Assembly (NCBI GenBank): GCA_963772515.1
Contig: CAVYXC010000003.1
Location: 310,001 to 374,000 of the forward strand
Direction: 5' to 3'
DNA from: JAFAHD01 sp963772515
Lineage (GTDB): Bacteria; Vulcanimicrobiota; Vulcanimicrobiia; Eremiobacterales; Eremiobacteraceae
DNA length: 64,000 nt
Shown one piece after another: positions 1-11,482 of the stretch. Made by a program: the position numbers and the translations under genes. Under the pieces are notes generated by a model, which saw only the letters and a program-made list of their open reading frames with translations, ran no database searches and was not told where the DNA came from. Positions within the stretch are counted from its first letter, which is position 1, and every line of letters begins with the position of its first letter.

Positions 1-493
1 AACCCTGCGGATGCCGCTTCTCCCAGACCAGCGCTCGCATGTACAGGTACTCGAAATTTTCCCACAAGCTCGAATCGCCGCGCCGGCGGCGCAGCGCAGT
101 GACCGGCTCGACAAGCTTCCACGCCGCCACAACCCGGCTCGAATACACGTCCATGAACGCGTCCTCTTCGATCAAGCGCTGCCTGACCAGGCTCCCGACC
201 CACTCGTACGAGTTGGCGAGGTTCAGCCACGGATTGTCGCCCATCTCGTAGCTGCCATCCACCACCGACTGCCGGAACGCCGGATCGGGCATGCGATCGG
301 CCAGCACGCGCCGCGCACCATCGGTCCAATTGTTGAAGTTGGCAGTCTCGACGCGCGCCAAGACCGTCAGCAGCCCCTGCAGTTGATTGCTGGCCCGCAG
401 ATGGCGCAGCTGCACTAGTGCGGCCATCGCGGTCGCGCCGATGACGACAAACGTGCCGACTGCGGCGATGCTGTTGATGACCTCGTACGACAC
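1..493 (-). CDS. Membrane-anchored hypothetical protein (DUF4760-like), C-terminus cut by window edge
   Basis: An open frame on the minus strand runs from a GTG at 493 to the left edge without a stop (about 164 codons). The start is supported by GGAGG at 505-501, seven bases upstream. The protein begins MSYEVINSIAAVGTFVVIGA, one hydrophobic segment, followed by a soluble part rich in Trp, Arg and Glu (NSYEWVGSLV, WENFEYLYMRALVWEKR). This layout resembles DUF4760-type proteins, which have one N-terminal membrane helix and a helical domain; their function is unknown. The family match is from memory and moderate. It is transcribed away from tRNA-Leu. Confidence 0.6.
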   Translation of the reverse strand, partial: MSYEVINSIAAVGTFVVIGATAMAALVQLRHLRASNQLQGLLTVLARVETANFNNWTDGARRVLADRMPDPAFRQSVVDGSYEMGDNPWLNLANSYEWVGSLVRQRLIEEDAFMDVYSSRVVAAWKLVEPVTALRRRRGDSSLWENFEYLYMRALVWEKRHPQG

Positions 494-550
494 AGAAGGC
501 CCTCCGTGCGAAAGCATTGGCGCGGCCACCCGCGAAGTCCTCAGCCGGTC

Positions 551-635
551 GGGCGAGTGGCGGAACTGGCAGACGCGCCGGATTTAGGTTCCGGTGGGGC
601 GACCCGTGCAGGTTCGAGTCCTGTCTTGCCCACCA
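551..635 (+). tRNA. tRNA-Leu (anticodon UAG)
   Basis: An 85-base cloverleaf with an encoded CCA end. The acceptor stem gggcgag pairs with cttgccc before A-CCA. The anticodon stem ccgga/tccgg encloses loop ttTAGgt, giving anticodon UAG, which reads CUN leucine codons. A variable arm and GGTTCGAGTCC T-arm are present, as expected for a class II tRNA. Confidence 0.95.
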
Positions 636-666
636 ATCCCCCGAAGCGAAGCGGCCAAAACGCGAA

Positions 667-692
667 CGGCGACCGGGAGATCCCGGCCGCCG
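667..692. terminator. GC-rich hairpin between tRNA-Leu and the acetate transporter gene
   Basis: CCGGG-agat-CCCGG is extended by five further pairs past one A-C mismatch, giving about ten pairs. On the minus strand it is followed by GTTCGCGTTTTGG. It lies between the end of tRNA-Leu (plus) and the stop of the minus-strand transporter, so it could end either transcript. Confidence 0.45.
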
Positions 693-719
693 TCGCTCTC
701 AGACCAGATGAACCGAAGG

Positions 720-1256
720 CTAGGCTACGCTTGCAGCCACACCCTTGTACGCGGCGTACCACGCCAGCAGCGCGGTGATGATCCCCACCCAGCCGCCGAG
801 CGTGTGCAGCATCGCCATGCCGGTGAACTCGCCGAGCGTCAACAGCACGAACGTGATGAACAGCGCCACGAAGACGTACATCACGGCCGCGTTGTTGATC
901 TTGAACGAGTTGAGCATCATGATCAGCGTGAAGATCGAGAAGCCCAACAGCATCCAGCCGAGATCGGCATGGACGTTGGTCGCCTTGCCGGCCCAGAACC
1001 ACACGTAGAATGCGAGGCCCATCCAGAACGCGCCGTACGTCGAGAACGCCGTCGCCCCGAACGTGTTCTTCGCCTTGAATTCCCACATGCCGGCGGCGAA
1101 CTGCGCAACGCCGCCGTAAAAGATCGCGTAGGGCAGCCAGATGTCCCCGACCGTCAAGCCGGCATTGGCCGCCGAGAGCAATAGGGTCGTCAGCGCGAAT
1201 CCCGCCAGACCTAGCGGACCCGGATTGGCCACCACCGGTTCGGTTGAACTAGCCAT
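720..1256 (-). CDS. Acetate uptake transporter, GPR1/FUN34/YaaH (SatP) family
   Basis: A 178-residue membrane protein with six predicted hydrophobic helices and the family signature NPGPLGLAGFALTT near residue 11. A second typical motif is YGGVAQFAAGMWEF. Members move acetate or succinate with protons. GGAGG lies seven bases before the ATG. It is divergent from the acetyl-CoA synthetase gene, which would activate imported acetate, so the two form an acetate-use pair sharing a 226-base control region with several palindromes. Substrate preference cannot be read from the sequence; acetate is inferred from family and context. Confidence 0.9.
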   Translation of the reverse strand: MASSTEPVVANPGPLGLAGFALTTLLLSAANAGLTVGDIWLPYAIFYGGVAQFAAGMWEFKAKNTFGATAFSTYGAFWMGLAFYVWFWAGKATNVHADLGWMLLGFSIFTLIMMLNSFKINNAAVMYVFVALFITFVLLTLGEFTGMAMLHTLGGWVGIITALLAWYAAYKGVAASVA

Positions 1257-1311
1257 CGATCAACCTCCAATTTTCGAGCAGCACGTATGAGATCAAAACA
1301 GCGCACGCCGC

Positions 1312-1353
1312 TTGTCGTGCAACACGACAAACGACAGCTGTCCGTGCCGGACA
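1312..1353. promoter_or_regulatory. Cluster of palindromes between the acetate transporter and acsA
   Basis: Three dyads abut in the divergent intergenic region: TTGTCGTG-CAA-CACGACAA (1312-1330), GACAGCTGTC (1333-1342) and TGTCCG-TGC-CGGACA (1339-1353). The first has perfect 8-base arms. Their position between two divergent acetate genes suggests operators for a shared regulator. The regulator is not identifiable here. Confidence 0.4.
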
Positions 1354-1482
1354 CTTGAGTCTTGCCGCGGCGGCCACCTCTTGGGCGCGATACGGCCGGA
1401 GGATACACCCGCGCGGCGGCCAACTCCACTGTCCCCCCAGGGCCGCGCACACGCCGGCTCCGATAAGCAATTGGAGGCCCCA

Positions 1483-3459
<1,977 letters not shown>

Positions 3460-3494
3460 CGACGGTTCGACACGGCGCGGGCCGGCGCGAAACA

Positions 3495-3528
3495 AAGGGG
3501 CGGACCTTTCATAAAGGGCCGCCCTTTT
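3495..3528. terminator. Bidirectional intrinsic terminator after acsA
   Basis: GGGCGG-a-CCTTT-cat-AAAGG-g-CCGCCC followed by TTTT; the other strand reads into TTTGTT. About eleven base pairs with one mismatch. It sits between two convergent genes (acsA and the small membrane protein), which fits use by both. Confidence 0.85.
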
Positions 3529-3563
3529 GTCACGCAGGCGCGCGGACGCGCGCGGCAGTGAGG

Positions 3564-3734
3564 CTAGTGCTGGTCGGGCGGAGGCTTGGGAGGACCGAGC
3601 TCGCTGACGCGTTGCACGGTCACCCAAAAGAAGATCGCGAGGTAGAGCGCACCGCCGACGAGCAGACACGCGCCGACCAGACCCGCATCATGCAGCATGT
3701 CGGCGCTGTTTCTCGCACACGGATGAGAATCCAT
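3564..3734 (-). CDS. Small membrane protein, hypothetical
   Basis: A short minus-strand frame of 56 codons (ATG at 3734) or 44 codons (ATG at 3698). It encodes one hydrophobic helix (AGLVGACLLVGGALYLAIFF) and a Pro-rich tail ending GPPKPPPDQH. It shares the bidirectional terminator with acsA, which supports a real transcript. Neither start has a strong ribosome site; AGGAG lies about 15 bases before the longer start. No family recognised. Confidence 0.45.
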   Translation of the reverse strand: MDSHPCARNSADMLHDAGLVGACLLVGGALYLAIFFWVTVQRVSELGPPKPPPDQH

Positions 3735-3798
3735 GCGAACGGAGCACCTGCTCCTGCAAGGGAAATCGGGCCCATCGGTTAATTAAGTGCGCTCGCGC

Positions 3799-3873
3799 GC
3801 GGAAGTAGCTCAGTGGTAGAGCATCGCCTTGCCAAGGCGAGGGTCGCGAGTTCGAATCTCGTCTTCCGCTCCA
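3799..3873 (+). tRNA. tRNA-Gly (anticodon GCC)
   Basis: A 75-base cloverleaf: acceptor gcggaag pairs with cttccgc, the anticodon loop ttGCCaa reads GGC/GGU, and the T arm has GTTCGAATC. Discriminator U and encoded CCA are as expected for glycine tRNA. The trigger factor gene begins 16 bases downstream. Confidence 0.95.
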
Positions 3874-3889
3874 TTGATGAAAGCGACCA

Positions 3890-5215
3890 TTGACGACCAC
3901 CCTTCGCCAACTCGACCCCACCCAAGTTCAGCTCGACATCGAAGTGCCCGCCGGCGACCTTGACCAGGCGCGCCAACAAGCGCTCAAGCGCTTGTCCGAG
4001 CGGCTGCGCATCCCCGGATTCCGACCTGGCCACATCCCGAAGAAGATCGTGGAGCAACACGTCGGAGCCGAGCACATCGACCACGAGGCGATCGAGGCGG
4101 TCGTTCCCGACCTCTACGCGAAAGCGCTCGCCGAGCACGACCTCGACCCCGTCGAGCATCCGAAGATCGACCTCGAACGGACCGAGGAAGGCCGCGCCCT
4201 GAAGATCACCGCCACTGTCGCGGTGAGGCCGCAGATCACATTGGCCCCGTACACCGGGCTCGAACTGCATTCGCCATCGATCGAAGTGACCGAGCACGAC
4301 GTCGAGGAAAGCGTCGAATCGCTGCGCCGGCGCGCGGCGGTGCTCGAAACCGTCACCGAGCGCGGCGTCCAGGCGGGCGATATCGTCACATTGGATTACG
4401 CGGGCCGCGTCGACGGCGAACTCTTCGAGGGCGGCTCCGCGACCAACCACACGACTGAGATCTCGCCCGATCGTTTCATACCCGGTTTCGCCGAGCAGCT
4501 GTACGGCGCCAGACCAGAAGAGCGCCGGACGGTGACGGCGACGTTTCCGACTGCATACCGCCCGGAGATGCTGGCCGGTAAGACCGCGGTGTTCGACGTC
4601 CTCGTGCACGACGTGAAACAGCCGGTGCTGCCCGCGCTCGACGACGAATTCGCCAAGTCCGTCTCCGATCTGGAGACGCTCGACGCCCTGCGCAACGAAG
4701 TGCGCCGGCGACTCGAGCGCATGGCGCAAGCGCGCGCACGCGAAGCGATGGAAAACGAGCTGCTGCGAGCGCTTGTCTCAGCACACGACTTTCCGCTGCC
4801 CGAAGTGCTCGTCGAACGCGAGACCGACTCGATCGTCGGCGAGATACGCGATCAGGTCGGCCGCTCGGGAATGACATGGGATGACTACCTGCAGGGCCGC
4901 AAACAGACCGAGGCGGAGCTCAGAGCGCAGCTGCGCCCGGATGCACAGCAGCGCGTCAAAGCCGGCCTGATCATCGAAGAGATCGCCAAGGTGGAGAGGA
5001 TCAAAGTCAGCGGACAGGATATGGAGCGCGAGATCGCGCTGCTTGGCCGCTCCGGTTCGTCGGGCCAAGCCATGATCGAGGCGCTGCGCTCGTCCGACAA
5101 CGTCAATCGCTTGGCAAGCTCGATCCGGCGTAACAAGACTCTGGCGTTCCTAGTCGAAAAGGCGAAGGTCGTCGAAGCCCCCGCTGCAGAAGCCCCGCCG
5201 CCGACGGTCGCGTAG
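3890..5215 (+). CDS. tig: Trigger factor, ribosome-associated chaperone and peptidyl-prolyl isomerase
   Basis: 441 residues, usual family length. The N-terminal ribosome-binding domain includes the signature-like region GFRPGHIPKKIVEQ near residue 45. The FKBP-type isomerase domain follows (GDIVTLDYAGRVDGELFEGG, near residue 165), then the helical C-terminal arms. The tail is Ala/Pro-rich. Translation must begin at TTG 3890: the ATG at 3877 is in another frame and gives no homology. The start lies only 16 bases after tRNA-Gly, with no clear Shine-Dalgarno site. The order tig-clpP-clpX is a classic protein-quality cluster. Confidence 0.95.
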   Translation: MTTTLRQLDPTQVQLDIEVPAGDLDQARQQALKRLSERLRIPGFRPGHIPKKIVEQHVGAEHIDHEAIEAVVPDLYAKALAEHDLDPVEHPKIDLERTEEGRALKITATVAVRPQITLAPYTGLELHSPSIEVTEHDVEESVESLRRRAAVLETVTERGVQAGDIVTLDYAGRVDGELFEGGSATNHTTEISPDRFIPGFAEQLYGARPEERRTVTATFPTAYRPEMLAGKTAVFDVLVHDVKQPVLPALDDEFAKSVSDLETLDALRNEVRRRLERMAQARAREAMENELLRALVSAHDFPLPEVLVERETDSIVGEIRDQVGRSGMTWDDYLQGRKQTEAELRAQLRPDAQQRVKAGLIIEEIAKVERIKVSGQDMEREIALLGRSGSSGQAMIEALRSSDNVNRLASSIRRNKTLAFLVEKAKVVEAPAAEAPPPTVA

Positions 5216-5240
5216 GCCGGCAAATGGAAGAGGAAATCTA

Positions 5241-5864
5241 ATGGGATATATGGTGCCGATGGTGGTCGAGCAGACGTCGCGAGGCGAACGCGCCTTCGAC
5301 ATTTTCTCGCGCCTGCTCAAAGACCGCATCGTCTTCGTCACCGGCGGGATCGATGACAACATCGCCAACCTGGTGATCGCGCAACTGCTGTTCTTGGAGC
5401 GCGAGGACGCAGACAAGGACATCGAGATGTACATCAACTCGCCGGGCGGCAGCCTCACGGCCGGACTCGCGATCTACGATACGATGCGTCTCATAAAACC
5501 CGACGTGGCCACGTTCTGCGCCGGCATGGCGGCCAGCGCGGCATCGGTGCTGCTGACCGGAGGCACGAAAGGCAAGCGTTTCGCACTCCCCTATTCGAAG
5601 GTCATCATCCACCAGCCGTGGGTTTCGCAGATGGGCGGCCAGGCCACGGACCTTGAGATCCACGCGCGCGACCTCATTAAGAGCAGGCGCGTGTTGGCCG
5701 ATATCTATGTAGAGACAACGGGACAAACCCTGGAACGAATCGAACGGGACCTGGAACGGGACTACATCATGACGGCCGACGAGGCCGTCACCTACGGCAT
5801 CGTCGACTCGGTCATCAGCCGCGAGAGCAGGGCGGCCAGCGCGCCGAAACCGTCAGCGGCTTGA
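5241..5864 (+). CDS. clpP: ATP-dependent Clp protease proteolytic subunit
   Basis: 207 residues. The serine-protease triad is visible: Ser99 in CAGMAASAAS, His124 in KVIIHQPW and Asp174 in LERDYIM. The motif YINSPGGS is present. It forms the tetradecameric chamber that degrades proteins unfolded by ClpX, encoded just downstream. ATG at 5241 follows GGAAGAGGAAA. The serine motif differs from the common GQAAS form (here GMAAS), a mild variation. Confidence 0.96.
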   Translation: MGYMVPMVVEQTSRGERAFDIFSRLLKDRIVFVTGGIDDNIANLVIAQLLFLEREDADKDIEMYINSPGGSLTAGLAIYDTMRLIKPDVATFCAGMAASAASVLLTGGTKGKRFALPYSKVIIHQPWVSQMGGQATDLEIHARDLIKSRRVLADIYVETTGQTLERIERDLERDYIMTADEAVTYGIVDSVISRESRAASAPKPSAA

Positions 5865-5893
5865 TCTAGCACCGGGTCCGCGGAAGGGGATGG

Positions 5894-7156
<1,263 letters not shown>

Positions 7157-7204
7157 AGGACGTCCCCGGCTAGCACCTCGCTGAAGCGTTCGCGCGGCCC
7201 GTTA

Positions 7205-7587
7205 CTACGATGAGGGTGACGGTGACGGAGTTGGCCCGTGTCCGTCGTCTGGGTGATCGGCGCGCCACTGCTGCTCTTCTTGCTCGAGCTGCGTGCGTTG
7301 TGCCGGCGTGAGCACCGCAAGGATCTGTTCGTGCAATTGCTGGAGCTCGGCCGGATCGGGCTTTTGGTGCCTTGCGCGTGGGCTTGTTCAAACGCCTGGA
7401 GAAGCGCCTTGATCTGATCTTGCTGTTGCGGGCTCAGATCCAGCTTCCTGAGCATCGACATCATGCCGCCGCGGTGTTGGGCGCTCGGCGCAGACGTGCT
7501 CGGCCCGGGATTGGTCTGCCCTAGCGCCGGTGCGCCGAGCAACGATGCGCAAAGCGCTACGAGGACGAACGACTTGTAGTTTTTCAT
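7205..7587 (-). CDS. Spy/CpxP-like periplasmic protein, frameshifted
   Basis: Starts MKNYKSFVLVALCASLLGAP, a clear signal peptide, then a Met/Gln-rich helical region (LDLSPQQQDQIKALLQAF) typical of the Spy/CpxP LTXXQ type. After the word QGTKSP near 7357-7366 the annotated frame turns into low-complexity Ser/Arg. One base inserted there gives DPAELQQLHEQILAVLTPAQ and QRTQLEQEEQQW, which continues the heptad-like pattern and a second LTPAQR motif, with a stop at 7205. The repaired protein has 127 residues. Such proteins bind unfolded envelope proteins or metals. A real frameshift or a consensus error is possible; the latter is favoured by the pattern seen elsewhere in the window. Confidence 0.7.
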
Positions 7588-7692
7588 GGCTCAGATGATA
7601 CGGCGCTTGAGCGTTTCCCGCATGGGAGCGATGTGAGAATCCGATTAAGCCGCGTCGCCTGTGACGACCCTCACGAACAGAACGCCGGGCCG

Positions 7693-8274
7693 TCAGGGAC
7701 GGTAAATGATTCGCGCATCCTCAATCCGCTGCGCGACTTGTTCCGGCTCGCCGATGAAATCGAAACATGGCACGTCGTCCGAACCGACGAATTGCACGTA
7801 GATCCGGCCTGACACGGTGATGGGCGACGGCCGCGCTCCGAAAAACAAAGTCCCGTAAGCTCGGCCCCGCGGCACGACCGGCCGCATATCTAGCTCGTCC
7901 AAAGAAATCGATGCGTCAACTTTGCCGCCCGTTTCTGCGATGATGACGCGACGATTGGTCAGGGCATAGAATAGGCGGCTACGCAACTGGGCGTCGCCGA
8001 CGTAGGAACCTATGGTGGCGTAAATGCTGAATGCGATTGCGGCTACTCCCCACAGTTCCGCAACCAAAGGCGTGTAGTAGCCCCCTCGCGAGTGCAGTTG
8101 GCCCTTCGCTCCAAAGTACACGATGGCACACGCCATGGCAATCCAGAGCACGTCTGCAAGCAGCGGGATGACGTCCTCTATCCTGAAGACGATGCCACTG
8201 GCAGGCCGGCCGGACCAAACGACCACTTCGCCAGGCAGCAATTGCTGCTCGATAGGACTCTCTATTTCCACCAC
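7693..8274 (-). CDS. Membrane protein with bacterial PH-like domain
   Basis: 193 residues. The N-terminus carries LLPGEVVVWSGRP, a hallmark of the YdbS/YdbT-like PH family. Two membrane helices follow at about 35-55 and 70-95. The soluble part contains YALTNRRVIIAETGG, matching the conserved TNRRV strand of bacterial PH domains. Function in the family is poorly known. It is divergent from valS. Confidence 0.75.
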   Translation of the reverse strand: MVEIESPIEQQLLPGEVVVWSGRPASGIVFRIEDVIPLLADVLWIAMACAIVYFGAKGQLHSRGGYYTPLVAELWGVAAIAFSIYATIGSYVGDAQLRSRLFYALTNRRVIIAETGGKVDASISLDELDMRPVVPRGRAYGTLFFGARPSPITVSGRIYVQFVGSDDVPCFDFIGEPEQVAQRIEDARIIYRP

Positions 8275-8377
8275 GAGGAGCCTCTATTTTCGAACCGCGT
8301 TACCCCACGCTTCAGGCGGCTCGTTATCCAGTTCCTCTCGAAGGGTCAAGCGTGCAGCGCCCGAAACGAAGCCATAT

Positions 8378-11014
8378 ATGGCAGCGCCACACAAGCCTAT
8401 GCTCGATAAGTACGATCCCGCTGCGATCGAAGCGTCCTGGTACGCCCGCTGGGAACAAGCTGGCGTCTTCCACGAAGAGCCCGACCCGTCACGCCTGCCG
8501 TTCGTCATCTCGATGCCGCCGCCCAACGTCACCGGGCGCGCGCACATGGGCCACGGCTCCACGTACACGCCGCAAGACATCCTGACGCGCTACCACCGCA
8601 TGCTGGGCGACAACGCGGTATGGCTGCCCGGTCTCGATCATGCGGCCATCGCCACGCAGAACGTCATCGAAAAGGAGCTTGCCAAAGAAGGCCTGACGCG
8701 CTTCGACATCGGGCGCGAGAAGTTCATCGAGCGTGCGCGCCAGTGGCGCGAGCTCTACGGCGACATCATCTACCAGCAGTTCCGCGCCTTGGGTTTCGGG
8801 CCCGACTGGCAGCGCGATCGTTACACGATGGACGAAGGCCTATCCAAAGCCGTCATCAAGGTCTTCGTGCAGCTCTATCGCGAGGGCTTGATCTATCGCG
8901 GCACTCGTCTGGTGAACTGGTGCCCGCGCTGCGGCACCACGCTCGCGGATACCGAAGTCGAGCACGAGGACATGCCCGGCACGCTCTACTACGTTCGGTA
9001 CCGCGCGGAAGACGGCAGCGACGGCGTCGTCGTGGCAACCACGCGCCCCGAGACCATCTTCGCCGACGTCGCCGTGGCAGTGCACCCGCAAGATGAACGC
9101 TATCAAAAACTGATCGGCCGGCTTGTCGAGCGCCCGCTCTCGCCTCACGCCATTCCAGTCATCGCAGATACCGCCGTGGAACGCGCGTTCGGCACCGGCG
9201 CGCTCAAGATCACGCCCGGCCACGATCAAGCCGACGCCGAGATCGGCCAGCGCCATGGGCTCGCCGCAATCTCGGTCATCGGCCCCGACGCGCGCATGAC
9301 CGACGCCGTCGAGGGCGAATTCGTGGGACTCGACCGCTTCGAAGCGCGCAAGCGCGCAGTTCACACGCTGCGCGATCGCGGCGCACTGGTAAAAGAAGAG
9401 CCATACACGGTGAGCACGGGCACGTGCTACCGCTGCGACACCGTCGTCGAGCCGCTGCTCTCGCTGCAGTGGTTCGTGAAGATCAAGCCGCTCGCCGAAC
9501 CGGCCCTCATCGCATCCCAGTCCGGCAAGCTGCGCTTCGTGCCCGAGCGCTATCGCCGCACGTATGAGGATTGGCTCGAGCACATCCGCGACTGGTGCAT
9601 CTCGCGCCAGATCTGGTGGGGCCACCGCTTGCCGGTCTGGTACTGCGCGAATGGCCATGTGACGGTGGCGGAAACAACACCCGCTGCATGCGCCGAGTGC
9701 GGAGACAAACAGCTGACCCACGACCCGGACACGCTCGATACTTGGTTTTCGAGCGGCCTCTGGCCGTTCACCATCCTCGGCTGGCCGGACAAGACGCCCG
9801 AACTACGCGCCTGGTATCCGAACCAAGTGCTGGTCACCGCGCGCGAGATCATCTTCAACTGGGTCGCGCGCATGGTGATGTTCGGCATCCATTTCGCCGG
9901 CGACGTCCCCTTCGGCCGGGTGCTCATCACGCCGCTCATCTTGGACGAGCAAGGGCGCAAGATGAGCAAGTCACTCGGCAATTCGCTCGACCCGATTGAG
10001 CTGGTGCGCGACTACGGCGCCGACGCGACGCGCTTCGCCATCGTCAGCCAGATGCATGGCGGCCAAGACGTGCGCTTCTCGATCGCCAAGTGCGACGACG
10101 CGCGCAAGTTCTGCAACAAGCTCTGGCAAGCGGTGCGCTTCACCCTCGATGCTGATTCCCACGGAGCGGTCGATTTTATTCGACCGATGATGAGCGTACC
10201 GGACGAGACGAGCTGGACGCTCCCCGATCGCTGGATCATGGACGGTTTGGCGCGTACCGCCGGCCGGGTCACGCAAGCGCTCGACGCCTTCGATTTCGCG
10301 CAAGCCGCGCAAACGCTGTACTCGTTCCTGTGGAACGAGCTGTGCGACGTCTACATCGAGATCGCCAAGGACAAGGCGCCGACGCGCGGCCCTATCCTCA
10401 TGCATGTGCTGGCGACCTCGATGCAGCTGCTGCACCCCATCATGCCGTTCGTCACCGAAGAGCTATGGATGCGTCTTTCACGTGACGGGCTCATCGCCGA
10501 ATCCGCATGGCCGTCCGTCAACTCCGGCTGGCTTGACGACCGCGCGCGCGCCGACATGACGCGGCTGCTCGAATTCGTCGAAGCCGTCCGCGCGCTGCGC
10601 GCGCTGCCGAAGCTGCCGTACCGTGAGATGCGCGACGTGACCGTGATCGGCGCCGATGCGCATTTGCTAGAGCTGCTGCGCAACGAGACGGGCGTCGTCG
10701 CGCGCCTCGCACGCGCCGAGCGGATCCACGCGCCGACAGGAGCCGACGGCAGACCGGTGCATAGCGTGTCCAGACGCCTCGGCGCCGTCGAAGTGCTCCT
10801 GCCCGTGGATGAAGCCTACGTCGAAAAAGAGCGGGTCGCGCTTGACAAGGAGATCGCGCGTGCACAGGAAGAGGCCGGGGCGATCGAACGCAAACTGCAG
10901 ACAAGCTTCGTCGAGAAGGCGCCGCCGGACGTGGTGAGCAAGGAGCGCAGCCGTCTTGTCGAGCTCAACCAAACACTGGCGATGAGCCGCGAGCGTCGGG
11001 AGTCACTACGATGA
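8378..11014 (+). CDS. valS: Valyl-tRNA synthetase
   Basis: Charges tRNA-Val. 878 residues from the ATG at 8378 (upstream reading to 8123 is antisense to the PH-like gene and is not protein-like). The class I signatures are present: HMGHG (HIGH) in NVTGRAHMGHG and KMSKS in GRKMSKSLGNS. The C-terminus has the family coiled-coil arm (VALDKEIARAQEEAGAIERK). The editing domain holds TTRPETIFADVAVAVHP. In the linker before the anticodon-binding domain the gene contains a 24-bp palindromic repeat (10163-10186) read as GAVDFIRP, also found in carB. The stop overlaps the next gene by 4 bases. Confidence 0.97.
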   Translation: MAAPHKPMLDKYDPAAIEASWYARWEQAGVFHEEPDPSRLPFVISMPPPNVTGRAHMGHGSTYTPQDILTRYHRMLGDNAVWLPGLDHAAIATQNVIEKELAKEGLTRFDIGREKFIERARQWRELYGDIIYQQFRALGFGPDWQRDRYTMDEGLSKAVIKVFVQLYREGLIYRGTRLVNWCPRCGTTLADTEVEHEDMPGTLYYVRYRAEDGSDGVVVATTRPETIFADVAVAVHPQDERYQKLIGRLVERPLSPHAIPVIADTAVERAFGTGALKITPGHDQADAEIGQRHGLAAISVIGPDARMTDAVEGEFVGLDRFEARKRAVHTLRDRGALVKEEPYTVSTGTCYRCDTVVEPLLSLQWFVKIKPLAEPALIASQSGKLRFVPERYRRTYEDWLEHIRDWCISRQIWWGHRLPVWYCANGHVTVAETTPAACAECGDKQLTHDPDTLDTWFSSGLWPFTILGWPDKTPELRAWYPNQVLVTAREIIFNWVARMVMFGIHFAGDVPFGRVLITPLILDEQGRKMSKSLGNSLDPIELVRDYGADATRFAIVSQMHGGQDVRFSIAKCDDARKFCNKLWQAVRFTLDADSHGAVDFIRPMMSVPDETSWTLPDRWIMDGLARTAGRVTQALDAFDFAQAAQTLYSFLWNELCDVYIEIAKDKAPTRGPILMHVLATSMQLLHPIMPFVTEELWMRLSRDGLIAESAWPSVNSGWLDDRARADMTRLLEFVEAVRALRALPKLPYREMRDVTVIGADAHLLELLRNETGVVARLARAERIHAPTGADGRPVHSVSRRLGAVEVLLPVDEAYVEKERVALDKEIARAQEEAGAIERKLQTSFVEKAPPDVVSKERSRLVELNQTLAMSRERRESLR
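10163..10186 (+). repeat. 24-bp palindromic repeat, copy 1, inside valS
   Basis: Begins GGAG and continues CGGTCGAT-TTTA-TTCGACCG. It differs by one base from the copies at 18974 and 58551. In valS it encodes part of a variable linker between the catalytic core and the anticodon-binding domain. Confidence 0.7.
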
Positions 11015-11472
11015 CACAAGCATGGAACATCTTGCACGTCCTGGCGATGTTCATCGCCTTCGCGTTCACAACAGGCATCGGGATTTTTGTCACTATCCTT
11101 GCGCGAGGCACAGACGTGCGCGTCATCAGAACAGCGACGCGCGTGGCCGGTCCACTCCTCAATGCGGGTGCTATCATTTTTGTGCTCGGCGTCGTCCTCG
11201 GCTTCGCGACCGCTGGTGCGATTGGCTTCAGCATGTCGTCGAAATGGCTCGTTATCACATACTTCTTGGTGATCGTACTGCTCGTCGTCGGAATCGGCGT
11301 CCACCGCATGTGGGTCGAGCGGCTGCACCGAGCTGCGATCGCCAGTCCCGACGATAGCCCATCGCCCGAACTGCGCAGCGTGATCGACGACCGCGGCGTG
11401 ATGATCGCCGGTCCCGTCAGCGGCCTGCTGTGGATCGCGATCATCGCGTTGATGATCCTGCGCCCCATGTAG
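11011..11472 (+). CDS. DUF2269-like integral membrane protein
   Basis: 153 residues with four hydrophobic helices (starting WNILHVLAMFIAFAFTTGI) and a short polar loop near residue 108. It resembles DUF2269-type proteins of unknown function. The ATG overlaps the valS stop (ATGA), so it is probably cotranslated with valS. No catalytic residues can be proposed. Confidence 0.7.
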   Translation: MTQAWNILHVLAMFIAFAFTTGIGIFVTILARGTDVRVIRTATRVAGPLLNAGAIIFVLGVVLGFATAGAIGFSMSSKWLVITYFLVIVLLVVGIGVHRMWVERLHRAAIASPDDSPSPELRSVIDDRGVMIAGPVSGLLWIAIIALMILRPM

Positions 11473-11482
11473 CGCCGGTAGG

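Noticed and set aside
11..418. 135-residue plus-strand frame at the left edge
   Set aside because: Antisense to the minus-strand membrane protein that has a good start and ribosome site.
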